A stretch of DNA of 37,912 nucleotides. It comes from Salisapilia sapeloensis. Lineage: Eukaryota; Oomycota; Peronosporomycetes; Peronosporales; Salisapiliaceae. The notes below the pieces were generated by a model. That model saw only the letters and a list, made by a program, of their open reading frames with translations, was not told the origin of the DNA and searched no databases. Shown here in pieces: positions 1 to 10,563 of this stretch. Both the position numbers and the translations under genes were made by a program. The DNA lies in the NCBI GenBank assembly GCA_023334545.1, contig JAADVB010000187.1:1-37912 (forward strand), given 5' to 3'. Within the stretch, counting starts at the first letter, position 1. Each line of letters starts with the position of its first letter.

Positions 1-1
1 C

Positions 2-772
2 GGAGCCTTGAGGGAGCGCGCGGCCTTCCTCCTGGATGAACTCTATGGAAACTTCAGTGCCGTTCCGGAGACGACGATCATGGCGCTAAGTGCGGATGGG
101 AAGGAGCCAAAGATAGGCTCCGTCCAGCGCTTTGTGGTGTCCCAGAGCTCTGCGGAAGACATGGGAACTCTCAAGTTTGCCATCCCAGAGGTGCACAAGA
201 TTGGCATCTTGGACCTCCGTCTGTTCAACACTGACCGTCATGCTGGCAACATTTTACTTTCCGAGGCGGATGGAGCGAGCAAGGAGAACCAGCTTTTCCA
301 GATGACGCCAATCGACCATGGCTTTTGCCTTCCGTCGTACAAGAACCTGGATTGCGCTACTTTCGACTGGCTGAACTGGCCTCAAGCGCAGTACCCCTTC
401 ACCAGTGAAGAGTTGGACCACATTTCCTCGCTCAACCCCGATCGCGACGCGGAAGTCCTCCGTTCGCTCGGCATTGAAGAAGAATGCGTCACGACCATGC
501 GCATCAGTACTCGTTTCCTCCAAATTGGAGCTGACAAGGGCTTTTCGCTTAATGAAATAGCTGCTTGTGTGCAGCGTGAAGGTGATTTTTCGACTCCGTC
601 TATGTTGGAGGATCTAGTGGCTGCTGCTGTATCCAAGGTGAAGGCGGATGGTCTTTCGGAAGAGGATGAAGCTTTCCATGACGCGCTTGTAATGGAGATG
701 GAACAAGCTTCGTGGACGTTGTTTGTGGGTCAGCCACGTAAGAAGGTTCGTAGCGTCAGCTGCTTCACATAG
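2..772 (+). CDS. phosphatidylinositol 4-kinase, gamma-type (PI3/PI4 kinase catalytic domain), 3' part only
   Basis: The reading frame is open at the left edge, so the start and N-lobe lie outside the window. About 256 C-terminal residues are visible. The catalytic loop reads DLRLFNTDRHAGNILL and the metal-binding motif follows as TPIDHGFCLP. Then comes WLNWPQAQYPF and a helical tail with RISTRFLQIGA, the pattern of plant type II/gamma PI4-kinases with the order HAGN then DHG. Proteins of this family phosphorylate phosphatidylinositol at D4 on endomembranes, although some plant gamma members act on proteins instead. The tail ends in a basic KKVR and a CFT terminus, with no membrane segment. 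The last exon has no intron inside the window. Family assignment is firm; lipid versus protein substrate cannot be read from the sequence. Confidence 0.88.
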   Translation, partial: GALRERAAFLLDELYGNFSAVPETTIMALSADGKEPKIGSVQRFVVSQSSAEDMGTLKFAIPEVHKIGILDLRLFNTDRHAGNILLSEADGASKENQLFQMTPIDHGFCLPSYKNLDCATFDWLNWPQAQYPFTSEELDHISSLNPDRDAEVLRSLGIEEECVTTMRISTRFLQIGADKGFSLNEIAACVQREGDFSTPSMLEDLVAAAVSKVKADGLSEEDEAFHDALVMEMEQASWTLFVGQPRKKVRSVSCFT

Positions 773-1244
773 CTCGAGTGCATGTGCAGAACAAGTGAAC
801 ATAAGCTTTCTTCGATTGGAGAAGAAAGTCGTAATGGTTATTATGCGAAGAATGGCGTACCGTCGTATCAAGCGGTCGAGTTTTTGATGAATGTACAACA
901 CGTATATCCGTCTTATTTTTTTGCAAGGACAGCGGGAGATAGCTAGTATGCCGATAGACTCGCGTTGTGCTTTATGTAGAAGTAGATCATCTTAAAAACA
1001 AAAATAAAAACAAAAGCTCCTTTGGGGCGAGAATAATTTTGTTTCTTTTCTTCAGTAGACATCTACGAATCCATGGTTAAATGTCTGAAGTCTACTACCT
1101 ACGGAGGCGAAGATAAATGGATGGAAGAGATCTATCTTGAGACGTGGGCTAAATCGTCCGACGAAACATCTGAGGCAGTTTCAGCTTCCAGGACGCACAA
1201 GGCATCTCAAAGCTTAAAACGTATTAGTGGGGCAAAGTTACCAG
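773..1244. other. intergenic spacer with an unexplained 67-codon ORF
   Basis: This 470 bp lies between the PI4-kinase stop and the next gene's start. It begins with an AT-rich 3' flank; an A-rich stretch near 990-1015 could be the polyadenylation region. An ATG at 1073 opens a 67-codon frame that overlaps the first 30 bases of the next coding region in another frame. It shows no recognisable domain, so it may be a 5' leader ORF or chance. No RNA gene was seen. Confidence 0.4.
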
Positions 1245-4203
1245 ATGATGTTCGCTCTTTCGAGCAGCGACAGTAACAATAGTGACGCTGATGAAGGAGC
1301 ATCGACTCAAGAAAATGTCCTTCGGCAGCTGAACGTTCGAACTAATGAACTTCAGCCGCCAATGGCGCCTGGTCCACGCAAACTGGACGGGAATAGACCT
1401 CCAGAAATCGTCATTGAAGACACGAATGACGATCCGCATAATTACCTCCTAGCCCCGAATCTTTATGTGGACAGTCCTCGCGTAGCCTTTAGCGGTAATG
1501 GTCATGCTATTAGCAAAGAAGAAGCTAAACGTAGGCGCTGTATTGGAATGTCGACTGTTTGTCTTCTAGTTGCAAGCGTTATCGTGTGCGCTGCCCTGAT
1601 GAAAATGCTGTCCGAGCATGATACTTTTAGGTGAGTACGCATTAAACAACTTGGGTAAGGCACTTGCCTTCGTGTACCGTTGACTACTAATCCACGCTCT
1701 AGAGCACTTCCACCGACGCAGCAACGATTCATGGCAGCGGTCTCTCTTCTAGGTGCTCAAGAAACATTGGAACACTACACAGCGGTAAGTTACCAGTAAT
1801 ACTCGACCGAAATTCAGATCGAATAACTTTTTACTCTTATACTCCAATTCGGACTAGAAACCTCGGCCAGCGGGATCAAAAGGTGACCAAGAGATGGCTG
1901 AATACATACGCGACAAGGCCCTCGAATTCGGCATGAATGAAGATGACATTAAGATGGACGAGTTTGAGGTCATGACAAATATACCCAGTACCATGCTATT
2001 ACAGCTGCACGATGAAAATGGCAGCGTAAAAAAGGAGATTGAGTTAAAGGCAGAACATGCCTCGGTAACGCTCCAGCAGCTATTTAGTATTTCGATTGTA
2101 GGCACTGACTTTTTTGATGACAGACAGAGCCATTCCATCTATACTCCAAAAGTGGGAATGCTACGGGTCCGCTAGTCTATGCTCATTACGGCACCTCGGA
2201 AGACTACAAGTCACTTGATCGTGCTGGTGTTGAAGTGCCTGGGTCCATTGTTATTGTTCGCGAGGGAATAGTATCGCTACCGACCAAGATCTTGTTAGCA
2301 AACAGAGCTGGAGCAGTAGGCATCCTTACGTATAGGTATCACTAGCTTAACAGGTTTTTTACGCTTTGAGATAACTCCAGTTTGGCATAGAGATCAAGGA
2401 ACAGCATCTAACGCTGAATATGCTGACCAAGCTGCTTACGGTAGCGTGTACATGGGTAATGGAGACCCATCGACCCCGAATGGTTTTTCATACACGGACA
2501 TTGACCGTATAACCGTCGATGAGGTATTTTCGGACGACAATTACTACAACCTTATGCCACAAATCCCTTCCATGCCTATGAGTGAAAGCGTTGCAATGCA
2601 ATTGCTAGACTACATCTCGTCAAACCCTAGCGACAGAAGTAGAAGTATAAACGAAATATTTGAAAGTTATGGCAAAGTCAATGGTGCTAGGTCCACTGAC
2701 TTTGCCGCACATGCCACAGGCCCAAGCAAGTTCAACATAGTAATGACGAATACCCAGAGCTATTCGCTCACAAAGACATTGAATGTCATCATCACTATCA
2801 AAGGAACTCGCGAGCCAGATCGGTATGTCATTGTTGGCTCTCCTAGAGACTCGTTTAATGGTGGAGCCACCAGTCCAGGATCTGGTAATGCTGTCTTTGT
2901 TGAAATGCTACGAGCAATGGCAGATCTGCTCACAAATGGTTGGGTGCCACATCGCACTTTGGTCTTCGCTTCATTCGGAGGCGAACAATTTGGTTCCTCC
3001 GGCAGTTCCCAATGGATTGACCGCTACTTTAGTCACTTGGCAGGTCAAGGCGTGGTTTACCTCAACTTGAACGACGTCGTAATTGGTCCTGGACACCTGC
3101 GTTGTGAAGCAGCCGCAGCTTTACGAAAAAACATCTATCTCATGTCAGCACGGGTTGGGAAACCCAAGCAGGACACTAGTAACGGGTTTAGTTTTTGGGT
3201 GACATCGGCAAACGATAAAGAAGAAGAGGGAGAGGACACAAAGTCATTCATTGCTGGAATGGGAACAGGAGAAAAGCTGGATGCAGTTGGGGAGAACTCA
3301 TTCATTGAGGTGGAAAAATCGCTCCAGACGCATAACTTGTCGCTCGACTACAGTAACCTGCCAGAATCTGGAGATTCCATTTATGTAGAGTGGTTAGAAG
3401 GTACAAGAAAAGCAGCTCCATGGGCCAAGCTACCATTAATTAACATTCCTGGTTCAGCCGATAATCGTCTATCACCGTTTCAAGCTCGTCTCGCGATTCC
3501 ATCTTTAAACTTTCACTTTGGTGATGCGGAGATGGATTGGGAAGGTACTTCCAGAGATACTTTGAGCCGTGTGACTGATGATGACGATAATGCAAACTTT
3601 GCATATTATCGTGCTGCAGCCCAGCTTTATGGTAGCGTTATGCTGTCATACAGTAACGCAGTCTTCCTTCCCTACGACTTTGACGAAATCGCAAAAGACT
3701 TGCGAAGAGGTGAAGCGTACTTGAAAATGGCAATTCGTAATGCCAATCGAGTGCATGGCATACCCACGGTACGCTTAAGCAACGCAATTGGAATATTTGA
3801 GCAAGCTGCTGCAGACATTCGTAAGGAAGTGATAGAAGTGTCAGATAAGATGGAGCGTGTCATTAGTGGTGAGCTGGTTATTGACCTCAAACGCGTTCGC
3901 GAGCTCAATACGAGGTTGTTGATGGCCGAAAAGTCTTTCATCCTGCCTGAAGGACTTCCTGCGACGCCTTGGTTGAAACACGTACGTATAAGCCCAGACA
4001 TGCGTAGGGGTTTCTACATATCTTACGTATGATCATAGGTCCTATATGGCATATCAGCATGGGACGATTACCGTGTCGGGTATTTTCCTAGTGTCACTCA
4101 TGAGCTTAAAGACGGAGTTACCTACACGATCAAGAGGGAACTGACCAGAGTTTGTCAGTCCATTGAAGAGGCTGCACATATCTTAACGACGCCATTGCTG
4201 TAG
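1245..4203 (+). CDS. M28B (glutamate carboxypeptidase II / transferrin receptor family) type II membrane protein, zinc site lost
   Basis: Six exons give about 880 residues; introns are 1631-1702, 1785-1857, 2065-2123, 2336-2390 and 3982-4038. All phases join, but the acceptor of the 2336 intron is the least certain. A cytoplasmic tail of about 99 residues precedes one membrane segment (about 100-120), as in GCPII and TfR. A protease-associated-like insert follows, then the peptidase-fold core (EPDRYVIVGSPRDS, FASFGGEQFGSSGS, YLNLNDVV), and finally the helical dimerisation domain (YSNAVFLPYDF and WLKH|VLYGISAWDD across the last intron). By alignment from memory with human GCPII, H377, D387, E425, D453 and H553 become P447, S457, Q495, N523 and a non-His. 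Only the catalytic Glu is kept (E494). It is therefore probably a non-enzymatic receptor or scaffold. The start was chosen at the tandem ATG 1245/1248. The gene converges on the minus-strand channel gene. Confidence 0.85.
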
Positions 4204-4333
4204 ATTTCAGGGCAGAGGTGACTTCGAAGAAAACATAATCAAATAGCAAATACAAAGTAGATATAACAAGAGCTGAAACGGTTCTTTCTCTACGTTGCAA
4301 CTTCATTCACCTTGCTTTCCTACCCGCTAGTCA

Positions 4334-7300
4334 TCATTTGAGATTAGATCGATGCACGATCGTAAAGTGCATCGCAATCAGCGTCTTCAAAGTTTCACTC
4401 GCGATGCTGATGTCGTACTCTTTCTCTTCATCTGTAAGGAAGATGTAGGGCACGAGGCAAGGATGTTTCTTATTCTTATCGTCACGCTGTGGACCGTACG
4501 TCCACCCGTCATCCATGCGTCCCCTCGCCCATACTTCGTGTGCATTCTCCGCTAGTAGATCCACGAGGTGAGTCAATGTTGCAGGTAGCTCCACACTCGA
4601 AGTGTCGATCGGTTTAGGCTGGTACACGTTCTCATCCTCGCCATACACAGTCGAGTACGGAGAGTCCTCCATGATGCTACTGCGTCTGTACTTTAGCGCA
4701 TCACGTCGCATCGACGGCACCTTCTTCGTGTTGCCAACCTTTGGACTCGATCCGCCACCGGAGCTTGGAGTCGACTCACTGTCATCCGACATGGCCGAGT
4801 TGGATCGAGCGAAAGAGTGCTGACTACCCGTTTTACTTTGTTTGGCGATCGAGTAGTTGAGATACAGGATGCATTTGAGCGTTTCCTGAATTGACCGATA
4901 GTCAAAGGACTGCTCATAAGGTGCGAGACGATCGTACGGAACCAAGTTCGGATGCTTCTTCTCTTCGTCACTACGTGAGGCACCCCACGTCCAGCCTTGT
5001 TTCAATCGTTCTCGTGCCCATCCGTCATGCACGTTCTCTGCCATCACTTCTGCAACATATTCTAGCTGTCCTAACGTAATACGACTCGTATCCACTGGTT
5101 TCGGATTGTAGTTATGTCCTTCTTTCTCACGCGAAGGCATGTCGATTAAACAGTTTCGGAAGCGATACATGACTTGCAACGCTTCCTTTCGCACAGCTGC
5201 ACGAGACACAAGACGCTTCTTCCGGTCCTTTCTTAGGTACATGTCTAGCATCCGCGACACTTCATCTAGTCGCAAACTAGTCTGTCCTTCCGCCAGTGCA
5301 TTCTCAAAAAGTAAACGAAGGTGGTACTCGTCTACTAGACGCTTCTTACTATAATTCCACAACTTCATCGCTCGAAGCACACCAGTACGCAATTCTTTCA
5401 AAAAAACACCACCGAGATGAAGTGCCAGAATCTGCCACGGCACACGCAGCTTTTCTCCTCCAATGAGTTCCAGCGCCGAGGCATCACGACTCTCACCATC
5501 ACTCTCCTCAAAGCTTTCCGCAGATGGCAGACGCGTCCATCGTGGTCGCTGGTCTTCTCCAGGCTCCAGCACACGACACTCGACCGATAGTTTGCTATGT
5601 TTGACGACTTCCAGCGTCAAAGCATGCCCCATGACCGTCGTGCCTTGGAGCTGCACTCGGATACCGATGGGTACAATCTCTTTAATCGTCTTATGGTTAA
5701 AGTTTTCCGACAAGGGGATGTGTGGCACCATATTGTCTTGACGGTTCGTGTACTGCGCATCGTGATGCATCTTGCGATCACCAAACTGGATGCGTCGATC
5801 GAACTTCATGCCAAAGCGCAAGAGTGCTAAGATACGCCAGACGGCACCGCGGAAGAGCTTTCGAGCGCGTTGTCGCGTCGCTTCTTTATCCACTAGGTTC
5901 GTTGATATTAATCGGACGTAGTCGCCTGGTTCAAGACGAATCACTTCACTTCGAGGAACGACGACTGTCGGTGAACAGGACTCGAGGTAGTCTCGAATAC
6001 GAGCGAGGACATCGTACTCGACGTCTTCACCAGCCTCATCGCCACCTTTCGCGGACTCATAGTACTCGGACAGGATCGCAACGAACATGTTAACAAGAAT
6101 TTGGAAGACAAGAACGATAAATGTCGAGATGAAAAGAGGCGCGATGCGAGGATTCGCTTGACGAAGGCGAGGGTAGTCGACGTCACCTGCAAGCATCTGG
6201 AAACAAGTCGCGTACGAGTCACTGATGGTCGCGAATTCAGCTAGAGCAAAGCCAAAGGCGTAGCTGCCCATCGCAGCATACCCGACAAAGATGAGATTAA
6301 AGATGACGAGGAAACCCATGAGGTCACGAGATGCAGCGCCGAGGACGCGCCAAATGAGACTAAGCGTTGAGTTCATGCGTAAGAACTTAAAGACTTTCAG
6401 GAGGCACATGGCGGACGAGACGGAAGCCAGGTCTGCAATATGCTGGAAGGTGGTTAAGAGCTCTTGCTTGGTGTCATAGTCCTCTCCACTCGTTTTATGG
6501 CTGTTTAGAACGGCTTCCAAGTGACTAGCGAAACGAAGTGACGCCATGTAGTAGCACACGAGGTCGAAGAGCAAGTACGTCAGCAGCGTCAAGTGTGTTA
6601 GTTCAAAGACGTTCCACATATCTGACTGGAGGTACGTTTCGACGCCCATCGTGACCATGAGAGAAACTTCACCAATGCAATAGGCGATTACAAAGAGCAT
6701 CAGAGCTAGCCACAGCAGCATTCGATAGTCAAAGGAATCAAAAATAGACATCATGCTGTCATGGACTTCATGACCATAGTGCGGTTCTTCTAATCCGACG
6801 ACACGCAAGTGGGAGCTATGTGGAAAGTGCTCTAAATGACCCGACGCATCGATCTTAAAGACATGTGAACCGATTGTAAAGACTCTCGTGACGGGATTCA
6901 AGAGCGTAAAGTCGATAGAGAAGGCTCGCGTTGGCTTCGAGAGCCAAGCGTCTTCCATTAACGTATCGATATTGGTCTGACATAAATCCACTGCGTATCC
7001 TCCTCTGCCAAAGTACTCCACCGGTGTATGGGCGTTAAAGATGGAGTTGTAAGGACGCGTTTGTAAAGGTCCGAGGTCCTCTTCGTAATGATAGGAGCGA
7101 GTGCCATTACCAGCGTATATTATACCTTTCTCTTCGAGTTCAAAAGCGTACGGAGGGTAGCAAGGTTCGTACCAGTCGCCGTAGATCTGACATTTCGTTT
7201 CCTGGACACGCACCTGTCTAAATCGTACGTCTCCTACTCGAATCCACTGTGCGTCTGCCGCACTCTTATGACAGATGCGATCCGCCAGTGTTTCACTAAA

Positions 7301-8313
7301 AGCATACGTGTCTTCGATACTGTTCAACTGACACACACCTTGTTCTCTGCATGTAAGGAACCCGACAACGTCGTTCTGTTCAAAACTGTCCTGTACAGGC
7401 AACCATCCAAGTAAGGAAAAGAAGAGAGAGAGGAAGATGAGGTAGACAAGTAGCTCTTGGTAGAACTGCTGTCGCTTCACTTCCTTGTACTCGGCCGTTA
7501 CACGATTCAATTCGAGCTTCTTCTTTTCCATGTGAATGCCTTTGTAATACTGCTGCGCACTCGGTCCCTTCTGCCACAAGTCCCTTATTCCACGTGCAGC
7601 TCGTTGGCTATTGACTACTTGGGCCGCTACACCAGCAAATCCATCTGAAGTTGCGCTAGTAGAAGTCGGAGACGAGGCGGGGATCGGATCGTCTTCTAAT
7701 CGAATCGCTTCCCACGTCCCAGACTGAGCTGAACGTAGATTCGACTTGACGGATGACGCTACATGCTTTAAACTTGGTGCTCGCATGTAATTTTTTCCTA
7801 ATGTTCTGTCATTAGCATACAAAGAATAAATGGGGATATCAATGGCGTACTTGTAGAAGGACGATAGGGCGTTGACGCAACGGCGTCGTCATCATCTTCT
7901 CCACTAGTGCTTTCCAGACTAGATTTCTGTCGACGTAAAATTGCCGCCGCTGGACGACGCCGCATGCCAGTGACAACGATGCCAGTCGCTCGTCCGAGAG
8001 TTTCGGGAGCTGCGGTCGTTTCTTTCGTCTGCGTGCCTTCATCAATGCTTGAACTGGATGCACCTAGCTCATTCACAGTGCTACCATGGTCTCGTTCCGG
8101 TCGCGGTGGAATGGCAGATGCAGAGCCATTACCCGATGCAACTTGCTCCCGTACTGATTCGTATGATACATCCTCGTCGTCATCGCTCTCGTCATCCTCT
8201 GCAAAAATGATCTCTTGTGCATCCGTCATCCCAAGTTCTTGGGCTTCTGTCGGTTCCACCTCCTTCTCTTCTAAAGCCGCTCGCTCTAATGGAGGTTCTA
8301 AATCATCCTCCAT
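4334..8313 (-). CDS. polycystin-2-like (TRPP) cation channel with two C-terminal RyR domains
   Basis: Two exons (8313-7851 and 7797-4334; 53 bp intron 7798-7850) give about 1308 residues. An acidic, Ser-rich cytoplasmic N-terminus (1-230) precedes S1 (about 265-288). A large extracellular polycystin loop (289-510) carries Cys pairs such as CREQGVC and DWYEPCYPPYAF. S2-S6 follow at about 514-536, 549-572, 610-640, 646-668 and 706-732. The pore helix region reads SYATCFQMLAGDVDYPRL, and S6 reads FQILVNMFVAILSEYYE. After a long cytosolic linker come two RyR domains, about 1056-1139 (VDTSRITL, WARERLKQGWTWG, KHPNLVPY) and 1218-1301 (IDTSSVELP, WARGRMDDGWTYG, KHPCLVPY), separated by a Ser-rich spacer. 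Polycystins conduct Ca2+ and monovalent cations in cilia and ER. The RyR domains are expected to be a ligand or regulatory module. The first exon is needed for a proper ATG; the downstream exon alone has no in-frame ATG before its residue 5. Confidence 0.88.
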
Positions 8314-8623
8314 TTGCCTTCTCTACTACACTACGATTATGACGTAAGTCCGTATGAAGCTACTTCTAACAACTGGACTGATAGAAAATCCAATAGTACA
8401 ACTTCATTTGAAAATTTGTATGGATTCGCAGCAATCCACCTTTACTTGCAAGTAGATGGTCTATGTTCGTGCATGGAAATGACATTAAGCAATTGCACCG
8501 TTACTTTAAGCATAAAAGGGATTTACTTAGTAGATAGAAGATCGGAAGGAAGATGTCGTACTTGTTCATGACAATGGACATAAATTACGTGTCAAACAGA
8601 TAAATTTCGAATATTTCGAATGT
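8314..8623. promoter_or_regulatory. shared divergent promoter region
   Basis: This 310 bp separates the start codons of the minus-strand polycystin-RyR gene and the plus-strand RMDN-like gene, so both promoters must lie here or in the leaders. It is AT-rich, with a repeated ATTTCGA near 8606-8620. An 85-codon frame at 8314-8571 has no domain and begins at the edge of the channel gene, so I treat it as chance. No TATA box stands out. Confidence 0.5.
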
Positions 8624-10443
8624 ATGACTGAAAACTTCGTCGAGATACTTTGGACGACGATCAGTATGGCGCCTTTTCGAGAGTACTTGTGGCCGATTCT
8701 AGCCGTCGCAGGGTCCTTTACAGCGGCTGCACTTGCGTATAGAGCTGCTACAAGGTCTCGTCGCTCGAATACGTCAACAGAGGAGCCACCTGAGAGTACC
8801 AGTGCTCATGCTAGCGGGCAAGGCGAATCAGACGACGAGAGTGAGTACTACGATGAAGAAGTGGACGTCACTGATGCACAGAGGGAGCAATCCATGCTGA
8901 TTGCAGTCAGGCAAGGATCTTTGGTACGTCGTATGTGTATTGTAATGCTATCTGGTGCTTACCACATCGTTTTAGCTGCTGGGCATGTTCGGACTGGTCA
9001 TAATGACTATGGTATTCCTCGTTGCCATGACGATCACATGGGGTAACGAAGACGAAGCTTCAATTACAGATCTACCTATGTTTGCACCAATGATGTGGAT
9101 CGCCGTCGGTGTCTTCTCCGGTACCTCTCATCCTCTTCTTTGCAATTAGCTCGATCTCACTCCTTTTCTAGCTGCCAGTTTGCAAGCATTGAGTCAAGGC
9201 ACTGTTGAGATGGCTACCAGTGTGCCTGTACTTGAAGATAAGAGCGTTTTTCCGAATGACGAAGCTGATTTTGATCTCATCCGACGCAAGTCAAGTGCGT
9301 CCGCTCTGCAATTACCACCACTTTGCCTTTAAACTTACATGCCTGTAGCCAATAAGGGTGGAGATGATACTGCATCGAGTGGCGATGAAGGTTCTTCCAG
9401 TGATGACCTTAGCTCCAATGCCTCCGTTGCTGCTTACGAAGAGGAGCTTGAGATGGGTGATGAAGAAGAGAAGGCAGCTGCTCCCAATTTAGATCTTGAC
9501 GACGTGATTTTGAAAGCCGATGAGCTGTTTGATGAGGAGAAGCATTTGGAATGCTACGAGTTCCTCCAGGCAGTGCTGCCTCGACACCAGAGCTCCGTTG
9601 ATATCGTATGCATCGTGCTGACTCTTTCTCTTTTTCAAAGCGTAACCATCAAATAGTACTGGCGAGTGGCGAGAAGCTGTAGCTTTCGAGTGGAAGAGGT
9701 GAAAGATAAGGGTGAAAAGGAACGACTGTCGTTTGAAGGACTTGAATACGCCCAGAAAGCATACGCATGTGATCCCGAGAGTGCGTTGGCGAATAAATGG
9801 ATGGCTATCTTACAAGGGTAAGCTTTTGTATAAACTTCAAGAAGAGAGCATCAATTAAACGTGTGGATAGTGGAGCTGCCAAGTTTATGGATCTCAAGTC
9901 CAAGATCCGAGGAGCTTACAAAGTTCGCGTATGTTGCGTATGGATAGTCTGCGTGTGCTCTAGTCTAATATCGAGTAGGATTTTGCCATGAAAGCATTGG
10001 AATTGGACCCAACAGATCATGTCGTACCGCACATTCTCGGTCAGTGGTGTCTAGCAGTCGCAGATGTCACTTGGATTGAGAAGCGGACGGCTGCTGCGTT
10101 GTTTGGTACTCCGCCAAGTTCGACGTATGAGGAAGCTCTCACATACTTCCTCCAGACAGGTATTTTATACTGTAACTTACATCTACACAAACACTAACTC
10201 GCTTTATAGAAAGTTTAAAACCGAAGAGTTGGAAGCACAACACATACATGATCGCATTGGTAGCTATTCCCATTCAATGCATATCCTACCGACATACTAA
10301 ATCCAGTATAGACGTATTTCAAGATGAAAAATATGTTGGAAGCGACCAAGTGGGGTCATCAAGCCAAGGAAATACCTATCAAGACACTGGAAGATGAAGT
10401 CTTTGATAGGAAAGCAAGTGAACTCCTCGCTAAGCTCAACTAG
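8624..10443 (+). CDS. membrane-anchored RMDN/PTPIP51-like TPR protein
   Basis: Nine exons (8624-8923, 8976-9120, 9172-9294, 9349-9605, 9657-9817, 9871-9928, 9979-10159, 10210-10259, 10312-10443) give about 468 residues, with every junction in phase. The N-terminus has a membrane segment (about 20-40), a cytosolic acidic loop, then two more segments (about 101-123 and 134-155). The C-terminal 270 residues match regulator of microtubule dynamics proteins: YWRVARSC, GLEYAQKAYACDPESALANK, GAYKVRDFAMKALELDP, HILGQWCLAVADVTW, GTPPSSTYEEAL. In animals RMDN3/PTPIP51 tethers mitochondria to ER by binding VAP. Here the loop carries SDDESEYYDEEVD, resembling an acidic FFAT motif. Joining the membrane exons (to 9294) to the RMDN exons (from 9349) is inferred from a clean in-phase 54 bp intron. 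If that is wrong, these are two adjacent genes. Confidence 0.78.
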
Positions 10444-10563
10444 AACCTCTTCCGAGCACATACTGAGAGCAAGAGTTTGTTAGATTTCCATTTCGTTCGC
10501 TCGCATCTTGTACCTATATCACAGATTGCCACTTTTATATACACATTCGACCAAAGTTCAGCT

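Noticed and set aside
2061-2175. Frameshift or broken M28B gene at 2065-2175
   Set aside because: A 59 bp GT-AG intron (2065-2123) restores the frame exactly and the downstream sequence matches the family.
9339-9656. Separate 105-codon gene starting at ATG 9339
   Set aside because: It joins in phase to the upstream membrane exons and the downstream RMDN exons. The ATG lies within the predicted intron's acceptor region.
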